From assembly GCA_016839905.1 (NCBI GenBank), contig JAEOTJ010000228.1, forward strand, positions 1 to 31,824: a DNA stretch of 31,824 bases. The letters are read 5' to 3'. Position numbers and translations under genes: made by a program. Positions 25,575 to 31,824 of the stretch are shown here, piece by piece. Below the pieces are notes generated by a model. That model had not been told where the DNA came from and ran no database searches. It saw nothing but the letters and a program-made list of their open reading frames with translations. Position 1 is the first letter of the stretch. The number at the start of each line of letters is the position of its first letter. Source of the DNA: Promethearchaeota archaeon (lineage in GTDB: Archaea; Asgardarchaeota; Lokiarchaeia; Sigynarchaeales; SOKP01).

Positions 25575-26741
25575 TTATCTTACCTCTTGTTTACTTATTT
25601 GAAATAAAAAAAATGAAAGAGCAACATACACAAATCCTAATATAATTAAGTAGAAAAAATTCCCTGTCAAAAATGAAGTTCCTTTTTGAGCAATGGTTTT
25701 AACAAGTAAATTGCCATGAGTTAAAGGAAAAAAATATGCCATAGTCTGTAAATAATCTGGCATGGCTTCTAAAGGAATAAAAACACCACTTAAAATAGCT
25801 GGACCAATAAAAAGTCCAAAAAAATACTGATCAGCTTCTGCCTTTGTATTACTTATAACACTAATAAACATTCCTGATGCCATTCCTGCAAATCCTAATG
25901 TGAACATACCAATAAAGAAATCTGCTGGATTTCCAGCGATATATAAATTAGTAAGAGATACTACAAGATACACAACTATCATTTGTAATAATAACAAAAA
26001 AGAAAAAACAACATATTTTGCGGTAAGTATTTCATGTCTTTTAGTCGGAGTGATTAATAATCTTGGAATGGGTTTTTCATGTACTACAGCAAAAATTGAT
26101 AAAATCATTGCGACTCCAAATATTATGAAGGCGAGAATGGGGGTCATATTAATACAATAATTAAAATGATAACTACTTGGTATTTCAAATTCAGCATGGT
26201 CTAGAATAATGAATTGAGGGGTTAAATTATTGTGTTCAACAAAAATTCTTATTGATTCTTGAACTGCATTAAGAATAGATTGGAGATACTTCCGATCTGA
26301 CCCGTCGGGAATACATTCAATAACTCCAGAATCATTTCTTTCTAAATTATCTGAGAAATCAGAAGGAATTACAATAACACAGACAATCTTTTGATCATTA
26401 AGCAGCTCTCTTGCTTCTTGCATTGCATAAATTTCTTTAGTTCCATTAATAATTTTAATTAGATTCAAATCTTCTACTTGATCAACTGCATCACCATATG
26501 GCACTGAATATTTATCTATTTTTGTAGATTCAGAAATATTATGCGGATTAACAGCTTCATTAGAGTCAAAGGATATAAGAACAACATCTTTCACACCAAA
26601 TTTAGAAGTAGCATGAAACTCCATGGCAAATAGAACTATAATAAAAATGGGTACTCCAAATACCATTAATATATTTACTTTATCTGTTTTTAGCATCCGG
26701 ATTTCTTTTTTTATCAATTTTAATAAGTTAATAATACCCAC
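25575..26741 (-). CDS. ABC-2-type permease with ectodomain (second of pair)
   Basis: The 388-residue protein has TM1 at ~22-42, an extracellular domain of ~155 residues and five further helices in the C-terminal half. This is the ABC2_membrane_3 (YhgE/DrrB-like) topology. The motif PRLLITPTKRHEILTAKY after TM2 is the coupling-helix region and matches PRMLLTPTNKKQIIVSKY in the neighbouring permease, so the two are paralogues and probably form a heterodimer. The predicted start is GTG 26741 with only a weak ribosome binding site. Its stop abuts the start of the ATPase gene. Confidence 0.88.
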   Translation of the reverse strand: MGIINLLKLIKKEIRMLKTDKVNILMVFGVPIFIIVLFAMEFHATSKFGVKDVVLISFDSNEAVNPHNISESTKIDKYSVPYGDAVDQVEDLNLIKIINGTKEIYAMQEARELLNDQKIVCVIVIPSDFSDNLERNDSGVIECIPDGSDRKYLQSILNAVQESIRIFVEHNNLTPQFIILDHAEFEIPSSYHFNYCINMTPILAFIIFGVAMILSIFAVVHEKPIPRLLITPTKRHEILTAKYVVFSFLLLLQMIVVYLVVSLTNLYIAGNPADFFIGMFTLGFAGMASGMFISVISNTKAEADQYFFGLFIGPAILSGVFIPLEAMPDYLQTMAYFFPLTHGNLLVKTIAQKGTSFLTGNFFYLIILGFVYVALSFFLFQISKQEVR

Positions 26742-26813
26742 CTTGTTGTTTTTTTGAAAAATTAATGCTTAGAAGTGTCCAATTATTTTGTCTTTCATTT
26801 ATTTTCAACATAA

Positions 26814-27992
26814 TTAAACATCCTCTGTCTTTAATTGATAAAAAAGATATGCCATTACAATATAAACTAATGCAATAATACCTAAGATGAGAGTATATGC
26901 TAAATTTAATGGTTTGCCTCTTAATCCTACCTCGATTAATAAAATCCGAGCATTCGCCATAGGAAAGGCATAAACTACATATTGCCAACCTAAAGGTAAT
27001 AGAATTGGGTTCACTAATGCTCCAGAAAATAACGTCATAAAAATAAAAAATCCTATATATAACTGATTAGCTGTATGTTCACTTGAAGCAATTGCTGAAA
27101 TAAATATTCCCATTGATACTCCACATAAACCTAAAAGAACTAATATTAGAAAAACATCAAATAACGATCCTTCACAATATATTCCAAATATTAATGTTAA
27201 TAAAAACACTTCTAAAACTTGGAGCATCATTACTGCAGAATTAGCAATATATTTACTTACTATAATTTGTTTTTTGTTAGTAGGTGTTAGTAGCATTCTA
27301 GGGAGAGGTGCCTCAGATCTAATTGTTAAAATAGTAAGTACCATTGCTGCACCTAATACCGCCATTGGTACTATCGTTGGAACCCAATAATTAAAGGTTT
27401 GTGATTCCCAAAAAGGGACTTCAAATATATAATATGCTCCTAATATTGTAAAATTCGTCGTCGTATTTGTGTCGTATTTAAAGTAGCTTATTGGTTCTTC
27501 TATAGCAACGCCAATTGCTTCTACTGCCCTTTCATCTGATCCATCAACCACATATTCAATGGTAGGATCTAAATCACGTTCAACACATTCTGAGAAGTTT
27601 TCCCATAGGATAATAAAAACATCGATTTTATCTTCTTTTAATAAATCATAACAATCATCATAATATTCTTCATAATCACTCTCTTTTTCACAGGAAAAAA
27701 AATGATAACCAATAGGTTTTTCTTCATAAATAGCCATATTTGAACAATTATCGCGCACCGCCTTGACAAATGCATATTCATATTCATGAGATTGATTTCC
27801 TGTATCATAATCAATTGCTGTCAACTGATCCTTAGAAATTATCGCAGCATCAAAAAACTTAACAGCTCCTCCACCAGATGCGAGTCCAAATACCACTATT
27901 ACAATACATGGAATCGCAAATGTCATTAATAAAGCCCTTTTATCTGCTTTAATCCTTCCAAATTCCTTTTTAATTAATCCGCCGAGACCCAT
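26814..27992 (-). CDS. ABC-2-type permease with ectodomain (first gene of the operon)
   Basis: The 392-residue protein has TM1 at ~21-39, a long extracellular domain (~40-210) containing several cysteines that could form disulfides, and five C-terminal helices. It is paralogous to the permease at 25575-26741 (shared PRxLxTPT coupling motif, equal topology). It opens the minus-strand operon running to 18841. ATG start at 27992. A 72-base spacer separates it from the second permease; every other junction in the operon is overlapping, abutting or 26 bases. Confidence 0.88.
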   Translation of the reverse strand: MGLGGLIKKEFGRIKADKRALLMTFAIPCIVIVVFGLASGGGAVKFFDAAIISKDQLTAIDYDTGNQSHEYEYAFVKAVRDNCSNMAIYEEKPIGYHFFSCEKESDYEEYYDDCYDLLKEDKIDVFIILWENFSECVERDLDPTIEYVVDGSDERAVEAIGVAIEEPISYFKYDTNTTTNFTILGAYYIFEVPFWESQTFNYWVPTIVPMAVLGAAMVLTILTIRSEAPLPRMLLTPTNKKQIIVSKYIANSAVMMLQVLEVFLLTLIFGIYCEGSLFDVFLILVLLGLCGVSMGIFISAIASSEHTANQLYIGFFIFMTLFSGALVNPILLPLGWQYVVYAFPMANARILLIEVGLRGKPLNLAYTLILGIIALVYIVMAYLFYQLKTEDV

Positions 27993-28204
27993 TTATGCGA
28001 TACTCTTAAATGATATTAATATTTTTTACATGATCATTATTTCGTTAAATTTCTTTTTAAATTTTAACTAATTTCATAGAAATAAATTCAAATTGTTTTA
28101 AAAGGAAACTTTATCAATAAAGTAATGAAACTAATAGTACTTATTTTTATTTACTTATTATAAAATATCAACCTTTTTAAAAAAAATTTTTAGAATATTT
28201 CTAG
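27993..28204. promoter_or_regulatory. Divergent promoter region between the ABC operon and mptA
   Basis: This 212-bp A/T-rich spacer separates divergent starts. TTATAAAATAT at 28158-28168 is a good archaeal TATA-box candidate for mptA, about 40 bases before its GTG, implying a very short leader. A/T-rich TATA-like sequence near 28015-28025 could serve the ABC operon on the minus strand. No palindromic operator was recognised. Confidence 0.45.
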
Positions 28205-29209
28205 GTGATTTTGATTCCGAAATTTAAAGAAGATCTACAAGATTCTGTCTCTCAAGTAGATATTGCAATAGATAAAGTTGGAATAGTAGGACTTGAAAAA
28301 AAAGTTGAGATTATTCAAGAAAATAAAAAGTATTCGTTTTATCCTAAGATTTCTGCCTTAATATCTTTGCCAGCTAAACAACGTGGCATTCACATGTCAA
28401 GAACTTCTGAAACTATTGAAGAAGTCATAAATGAAGTAATTTTTAAACCAACTCCTACTATAGAAAATGTAGCAGACAGGATTATAAAGAAATTAATGGA
28501 AAGACATCCTTATACTACAAAGGCTGAAGTAAAATTAGAAGGTAAAATTATTATACAAGTAAGAGATCAACAGCAAAGATGTATTCAAAACTCCTATGAC
28601 ATTAGTTCATGTGCAATTGCAAAAAAAAATGAAACGGAAGAAATTGATTATGATTATTATATTGGATGTGGCGCCATTGGAATGACAGTATGTCCGTGTG
28701 CAAAAGAGATGAGTCAAGAATACGCTAAAGAAATCATTAATACAAGAAAAGATATTAAGGTTTCACCTGAAGATCTTCAAAAATTAATTAATATTCTCCC
28801 CTTCTCATCACATAATCAGCGTTCTCAAGGGACTATTATTGTTCAAATTAAGGATATAAATAGTCATAAAATCGATATTTTGGATATTATTGATGTCATT
28901 GAAGAATCAATGAGCGGTAAGATACAAGCAGTTTTAAAAAGACCTGAAGAAGCTGAACTTGTTAGAAGTGCCCATCTCAAACCTTTATTTTCTGAGGATG
29001 TCGTTCGTGAAATGGCTAAAAAATTTATGGTCAAGAAATTTCCCAATTTAGAGGATGATTTTAGAATTACTTTTAAAATAGAAAGTTATGAATCAATTCA
29101 TCCTCATAATGTTTATGCTGAAATGAAGACCACTATAGGTGAATTAAAAAAGGCGATAAATAACCCTAAAATAAGTATGATAAACAGATCAGCATTAGAA
29201 CCATTATAA
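28205..29209 (+). CDS. mptA: GTP cyclohydrolase MptA/FolE2 family
   Basis: This 334-residue Fe(II)-dependent GTP cyclohydrolase converts GTP to a dihydroneopterin phosphate, the entry step to methanopterin-type pterins; in other archaea the family also feeds archaeosine/queuosine-type tRNA modification. Family motifs are clear: LPAKQRGIHMSR (~55-66), GCGAIGMTVCPCAKE (~154-168), SSHNQRSQG (~201-209) and ESIHPHNVYAE near the C-terminus. It is slightly longer than typical MptA. The predicted start is GTG with no Shine-Dalgarno site, consistent with a short-leader or leaderless transcript from the TATA box at 28158. It stands alone, divergent from the ABC operon. The DHPS-like gene at 3634 is a possible later step of the same cofactor pathway. 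Confidence 0.93.
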   Translation: MILIPKFKEDLQDSVSQVDIAIDKVGIVGLEKKVEIIQENKKYSFYPKISALISLPAKQRGIHMSRTSETIEEVINEVIFKPTPTIENVADRIIKKLMERHPYTTKAEVKLEGKIIIQVRDQQQRCIQNSYDISSCAIAKKNETEEIDYDYYIGCGAIGMTVCPCAKEMSQEYAKEIINTRKDIKVSPEDLQKLINILPFSSHNQRSQGTIIVQIKDINSHKIDILDIIDVIEESMSGKIQAVLKRPEEAELVRSAHLKPLFSEDVVREMAKKFMVKKFPNLEDDFRITFKIESYESIHPHNVYAEMKTTIGELKKAINNPKISMINRSALEPL

Positions 29210-29438
29210 AATAAGATTTTTTATAAGGAGAACCATATTAGTTTAACTTCTTTCTTTTTTCTAAAAATCATTTAAAAAATAAACTATAGACATAATAGAA
29301 TTATTTTAAATTATTAAAAATTGAAACTGTATGGAAATTAATTCAATCAAGGAAATGACTAATAATATTAATAAAATAATTCTAATTAATTATCTATTTT
29401 TTCTTATCGTAAACACCAGAATACTTAGTTATCTTTTT
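29210..29438. terminator. Convergent A/T-rich spacer with likely transcription ends
   Basis: This 229-bp region lies between the 3' ends of mptA (plus) and the JAMM protease gene (minus). T-rich tracts (for example 29248-29262, and T/A runs near 29431-29440 read from either side) are the kind of sequence at which archaeal RNA polymerase stops. No hairpin is evident. Confidence 0.35.
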
Positions 29439-30266
29439 TTAATCATCATATTCTAAGTAAGCAGGCTTACCATTAATAATAGGATTCATAAAATCTAAGA
29501 TTTCTGGTAGCATTTTGATATCTAATGAGCCTTTAATTCCATAAACTAAGGGATACCAAGCTCTTGTTTTCAAATCGGATCTATATATCTCAAAACCCGC
29601 TGATGTTCCATCAATTAAATAAGGATCTATAACAAGAGCAATTGATTTATCCCAGAGAGTTTGATATCTCCTATGTGTATTAATATCTTCGTTAGACATA
29701 AAACATCTATAACTTGGATGTGAGTGATACCAACCACAAATAAATAGTTTTTCTTTTCTAATCAATTCATATGCTTTCTCAAAACCAGACTTACGATTTT
29801 TTTGAATAATCATCTCAGCATGAATTGCATTTCCATGTCCGATTGGATAAGCATCTTCAATATGTAGGATATCATTTCTTTTATCAAGCCTTCCTGCCAA
29901 AAGACCTATTACTTCTACCCAATCTTTTTTAGGTATATTTTTATTTGCATATTTCAAAGAGTGACTAGCAACTTTTAGGATAGGTTTTACAGCAATGTAA
30001 AGTTCTTTTGGAATCTCCTTTTTATCAATGACCTCAACAGGCTTTTTCTGTGTAAATGTCATTATTTTAGTCGGAGCTTCTACTAACTTTTTCTTTTCTT
30101 CCTTTATACTCCTTGAATTTAAATGAGATCTATTATATTCCTCCTTAAGTTCTTTATAGATCTCATCAAGTATTTCAGCATCTAATCGTTTTAAAATCTC
30201 CGCTTTCCGTTTATCCTTTAAAATTTTTTTAACTTCATTAAAGGATTCATTAGGATTGTTCCCCAC
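29439..30266 (-). CDS. JAMM/MPN+ metalloprotease, Rpn11-like deubiquitinase
   Basis: This 275-residue protein has a helical charged N-terminal segment (~1-85) and an MPN+ domain (~88-230). The complete JAMM zinc set is present: E118 in VEVIGLLAG, then H181 and H183 in GWYHSHPSYRCFMSNED with D194 at the exact ten-residue spacing. The GWYHSHP...S.ED pattern is very close to eukaryotic Rpn11. It probably removes ubiquitin-like modifiers or processes a ubiquitin precursor. GTG start, eight bases after the E2 stop. It is the third gene of the E1-E2-JAMM operon, an arrangement known from Asgard archaea and Ca. Caldiarchaeum. Confidence 0.93.
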   Translation of the reverse strand: MGNNPNESFNEVKKILKDKRKAEILKRLDAEILDEIYKELKEEYNRSHLNSRSIKEEKKKLVEAPTKIMTFTQKKPVEVIDKKEIPKELYIAVKPILKVASHSLKYANKNIPKKDWVEVIGLLAGRLDKRNDILHIEDAYPIGHGNAIHAEMIIQKNRKSGFEKAYELIRKEKLFICGWYHSHPSYRCFMSNEDINTHRRYQTLWDKSIALVIDPYLIDGTSAGFEIYRSDLKTRAWYPLVYGIKGSLDIKMLPEILDFMNPIINGKPAYLEYDD

Positions 30267-30274
30267 TTAGGAGT

Positions 30275-30799
30275 TCACCACTTCTTATTAGCATACTTTT
30301 TAACAAGATTCTTAACTTTTTTCTCATAGAATTTTTGATTTTTCATCATCTCCAAGGCAGCTTTCTTATTAAAAACATCAGTTGGATTTATATATTTACC
30401 ACGTGTATTTAACATCGCAATTATTGATTGTACTACTGTTACAGCAGTTTTTGATGGACTCCAACCTCCTTTTTTTCCAATTAAACTTGGATCGACAAGC
30501 GCTAAACAAATATTCCTCTGATCTTTATATTCTGCAGGTTTTGGCCAGAAATTTGGATGCCATATTGGAGTATGCATTCTCACAAAAGGTGGTTGCTTCG
30601 GATATTGAGAAGGAAATCTCATTTCAAGCTTAAAAAGTCCTCCCGCAAATGCCGTTCCTTTGGGACCTTTAATAGTCATTGCAAGATGATCTATACTTTT
30701 TCTACTTGGATTAAAAGGTTTTAATTGTACAATTTTACCTTCTTTTAGTAATTTCTTTAAACCAGCAAAATCTTGAGTTATTCTTGTATTTCTACTCAT
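30275..30799 (-). CDS. Ubiquitin-conjugating enzyme E2
   Basis: This 174-residue protein has a complete UBC fold. The beta meander GGLFKLEMRFPSQYPKQPPFV (~53-73) is followed by HPN at 81-83, the catalytic Cys C98 in NICLAL, W113 in the GWSPS segment and C-terminal helices ending in a basic tail. It carries the activated ubiquitin-like modifier received from the E1 encoded just upstream. An insertion between HPN and the catalytic Cys (WPKPAEYKDQ) is longer than in the common UbcH5 type. ATG 30799 with AAGGT about nine bases upstream. It lies 46 bases after the E1 stop and 8 before the JAMM gene. Confidence 0.95.
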   Translation of the reverse strand: MSRNTRITQDFAGLKKLLKEGKIVQLKPFNPSRKSIDHLAMTIKGPKGTAFAGGLFKLEMRFPSQYPKQPPFVRMHTPIWHPNFWPKPAEYKDQRNICLALVDPSLIGKKGGWSPSKTAVTVVQSIIAMLNTRGKYINPTDVFNKKAALEMMKNQKFYEKKVKNLVKKYANKKW

Positions 30800-30845
30800 T
30801 TTCTTATACCTTTTTTTTATTTTTTTATATTTTATTCTTTAATTT

Positions 30846-31824
30846 TTAAATAATTTTTAAGGTGACAAAAATTTCTCCACCTTTAAAGCCAGCAACAGTT
30901 AATAATTCACAATTTCTAAATCCATTCTCAGCAGCGGTTAAATCTAAATCAACTATCTGGATTTCATTAAAATCTTGTAGAGTTATAACTGGCTCAAACT
31001 TGGGATCTATTTCAAACCCATTTTTCTCTAATGTTTTTATAATATTAATAGAAGGTGATTGAGCTAATAAATTAATAATCACTCTTTTAACTGACTTTCC
31101 ACATTGAGGACATTCTGGATTTCTTTTCTTCTCTATATGATAAAACATCATTGTCATTCCATTAAAAATAACATAAGATTTAATAGGCTTTCCTAAACCT
31201 TTATGTCCTTTTTGCCAATGAAGTATTTTCACTGCCTCATGAGATTCTAAAGCAGAGATTATAGCATTAATAGTAATTATTCCTGGATCATGTCTATCAA
31301 GTATTTTTACTATATCATCATTGGTATATTTAGGTAAGAAATTATGTTTTACGACAAGTTCATTCGCAATTTGTTGAACAAATTTAATCTCATTAATATT
31401 TTTAGGATTTACATCTCTGTCATATTTTTCCTGAAAGGCCATATTTCCTTTAAATACACAATGAATTCTTTTTCGAGGAACTCCTACTACTGTACAAGCA
31501 GCCATTTCATCACTTTCAGCTACAGGGAGTGGATTGCATTCATAACAAGCGTTCTTATACGGAAATATTGTATATATATGACCATGATATCCTGAAACTC
31601 CTCCATCGACTAAAGGTTTTTTGAATCTTAAACATTGGGCATTTAGATTTAAACGTGCATTCATAGAATCAAGACCTCCAATAACAACATCGGCTGCTTG
31701 ATATATAGCAGGATTTAAACGTTCTAAAGATGTATGATAACCATTAATTGTAATATTAGGATTTATTTCTTTCAGTTTTCTAGCTGCTATGATAGCTTTT
31801 GGTTCACACATTTTTGCTCCAACA
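30846..31824 (-). CDS. E1-like ubiquitin-activating enzyme, C-terminal part (runs off right edge)
   Basis: The frame is open to the window edge. The residues before the first ATG (VGAK) continue E1 homology into MCEPKAIIAARKLKEINP, so that Met is internal and the adenylation N-terminus lies outside. Numbering from that Met, the sequence has DVVIGGLDSMNAR (adenylation domain), zinc pairs C89/C92 (CYEC) and C234/C237 (CPQC), and the catalytic cysteine C106 in AACTVVGVPRKRIHC. That last segment parallels UBA3 (PLCTIASMPRLPEHC). The last ~75 residues (SPSINIIKTLEKNGFEI...CELLTVAG...IFVTLKI) look like the ubiquitin-fold E2-binding domain of UBA3. The protein is therefore more eukaryote-like than MoeB/ThiF. 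It activates a ubiquitin-like protein and passes it to the E2 encoded next. Confidence 0.93.
   Translation of the reverse strand, partial: VGAKMCEPKAIIAARKLKEINPNITINGYHTSLERLNPAIYQAADVVIGGLDSMNARLNLNAQCLRFKKPLVDGGVSGYHGHIYTIFPYKNACYECNPLPVAESDEMAACTVVGVPRKRIHCVFKGNMAFQEKYDRDVNPKNINEIKFVQQIANELVVKHNFLPKYTNDDIVKILDRHDPGIITINAIISALESHEAVKILHWQKGHKGLGKPIKSYVIFNGMTMMFYHIEKKRNPECPQCGKSVKRVIINLLAQSPSINIIKTLEKNGFEIDPKFEPVITLQDFNEIQIVDLDLTAAENGFRNCELLTVAGFKGGEIFVTLKII

Noticed and set aside
26728..26811. 27-codon ATG frame in the spacer between the two permease genes
   Set aside because: Short, polar and without recognisable features; it overlaps the start of the second permease. The spacer may contain a leader, but no gene can be supported.
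29331..29456. 41-residue plus-strand ORF after mptA, partly hydrophobic
   Set aside because: It overlaps the 3' end of the JAMM gene on the other strand, has no ribosome binding site and has composition expected of A/T-rich noncoding DNA.
1..31824. Mobile elements, CRISPR arrays, tRNA or rRNA genes
   Set aside because: No transposase or integrase motifs, no regularly spaced short repeats and no tRNA-like cloverleaf or rRNA signature were recognised on either strand by reading. A dedicated scan could still reveal small RNAs.

Overview
The window is very AT-rich and reads as a piece of an Asgard archaeal genome, most likely of the Lokiarchaeota/Prometheoarchaeum type. The grounds are a eukaryote-like ubiquitin cluster (E1 with a UBA3-like E2-binding tail, E2, Rpn11-like JAMM protease), longin-type domains attached to membrane proteins, archaeal cofactor genes (F420 and methanopterin-type pterin synthesis), large archaeal surface proteins and frequent GTG/TTG starts. 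The taxonomic call is inference from gene content. No rRNA, tRNA, CRISPR array or insertion sequence was recognised.

Layout. 1-806: the tail of a gene entering from the left, then the 5'-broken C-terminal part of a repeat-bearing surface protein. 1011-2453: an unrecognised cytoplasmic protein with a Pro/Ala/Ser linker, followed by a decayed partial copy of itself that overlaps the start of the next gene. 2556-5211: overlapping pair of a DUF1464 (actin/Hsp70-kinase-fold) protein and a dihydropteroate-synthase-like protein. 5236-6993: a small ABM-domain protein (minus) and a membrane-tethered extracellular alpha/alpha-toroid protein (plus). 7004-9917 (minus): compact arfC-cofG-cofH operon, linking the riboflavin-pathway reductase to F420 chromophore (FO) synthesis. 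10207-17253: a surface protein gene of about 2,350 codons (signal peptide, eight propeller repeats, FN3/Ig-like domains, one transmembrane helix, longin-like and winged-helix-like cytoplasmic region), split by one in-frame TAA at 14935. 17305-18462 (minus): amidohydrolase.

18841-27992 (minus) is the most unusual region: a six-gene, tightly packed ABC-2 export-type operon. In order of transcription it has two paralogous permeases with ectodomains; a canonical ATPase; a 1081-residue protein joining an extracellular prenyltransferase/terpene-cyclase-like repeat toroid through a membrane helix to a second canonical ATPase; a protein with E2/RWD-like domain(s) joined to an ABC ATPase that has lost its catalytic motifs; and a longin-like protein with four membrane helices. 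I know of no characterised transporter with this set, and it is my candidate for the undescribed system.

28205-29209 is mptA (GTP cyclohydrolase for archaeal pterins), divergent from the ABC operon. 29439-31824 (minus) is the end of a ubiquitin operon: E1 (runs off the right edge), E2 and JAMM protease. Ubiquitin itself and any RING protein are not visible and would lie to the right.
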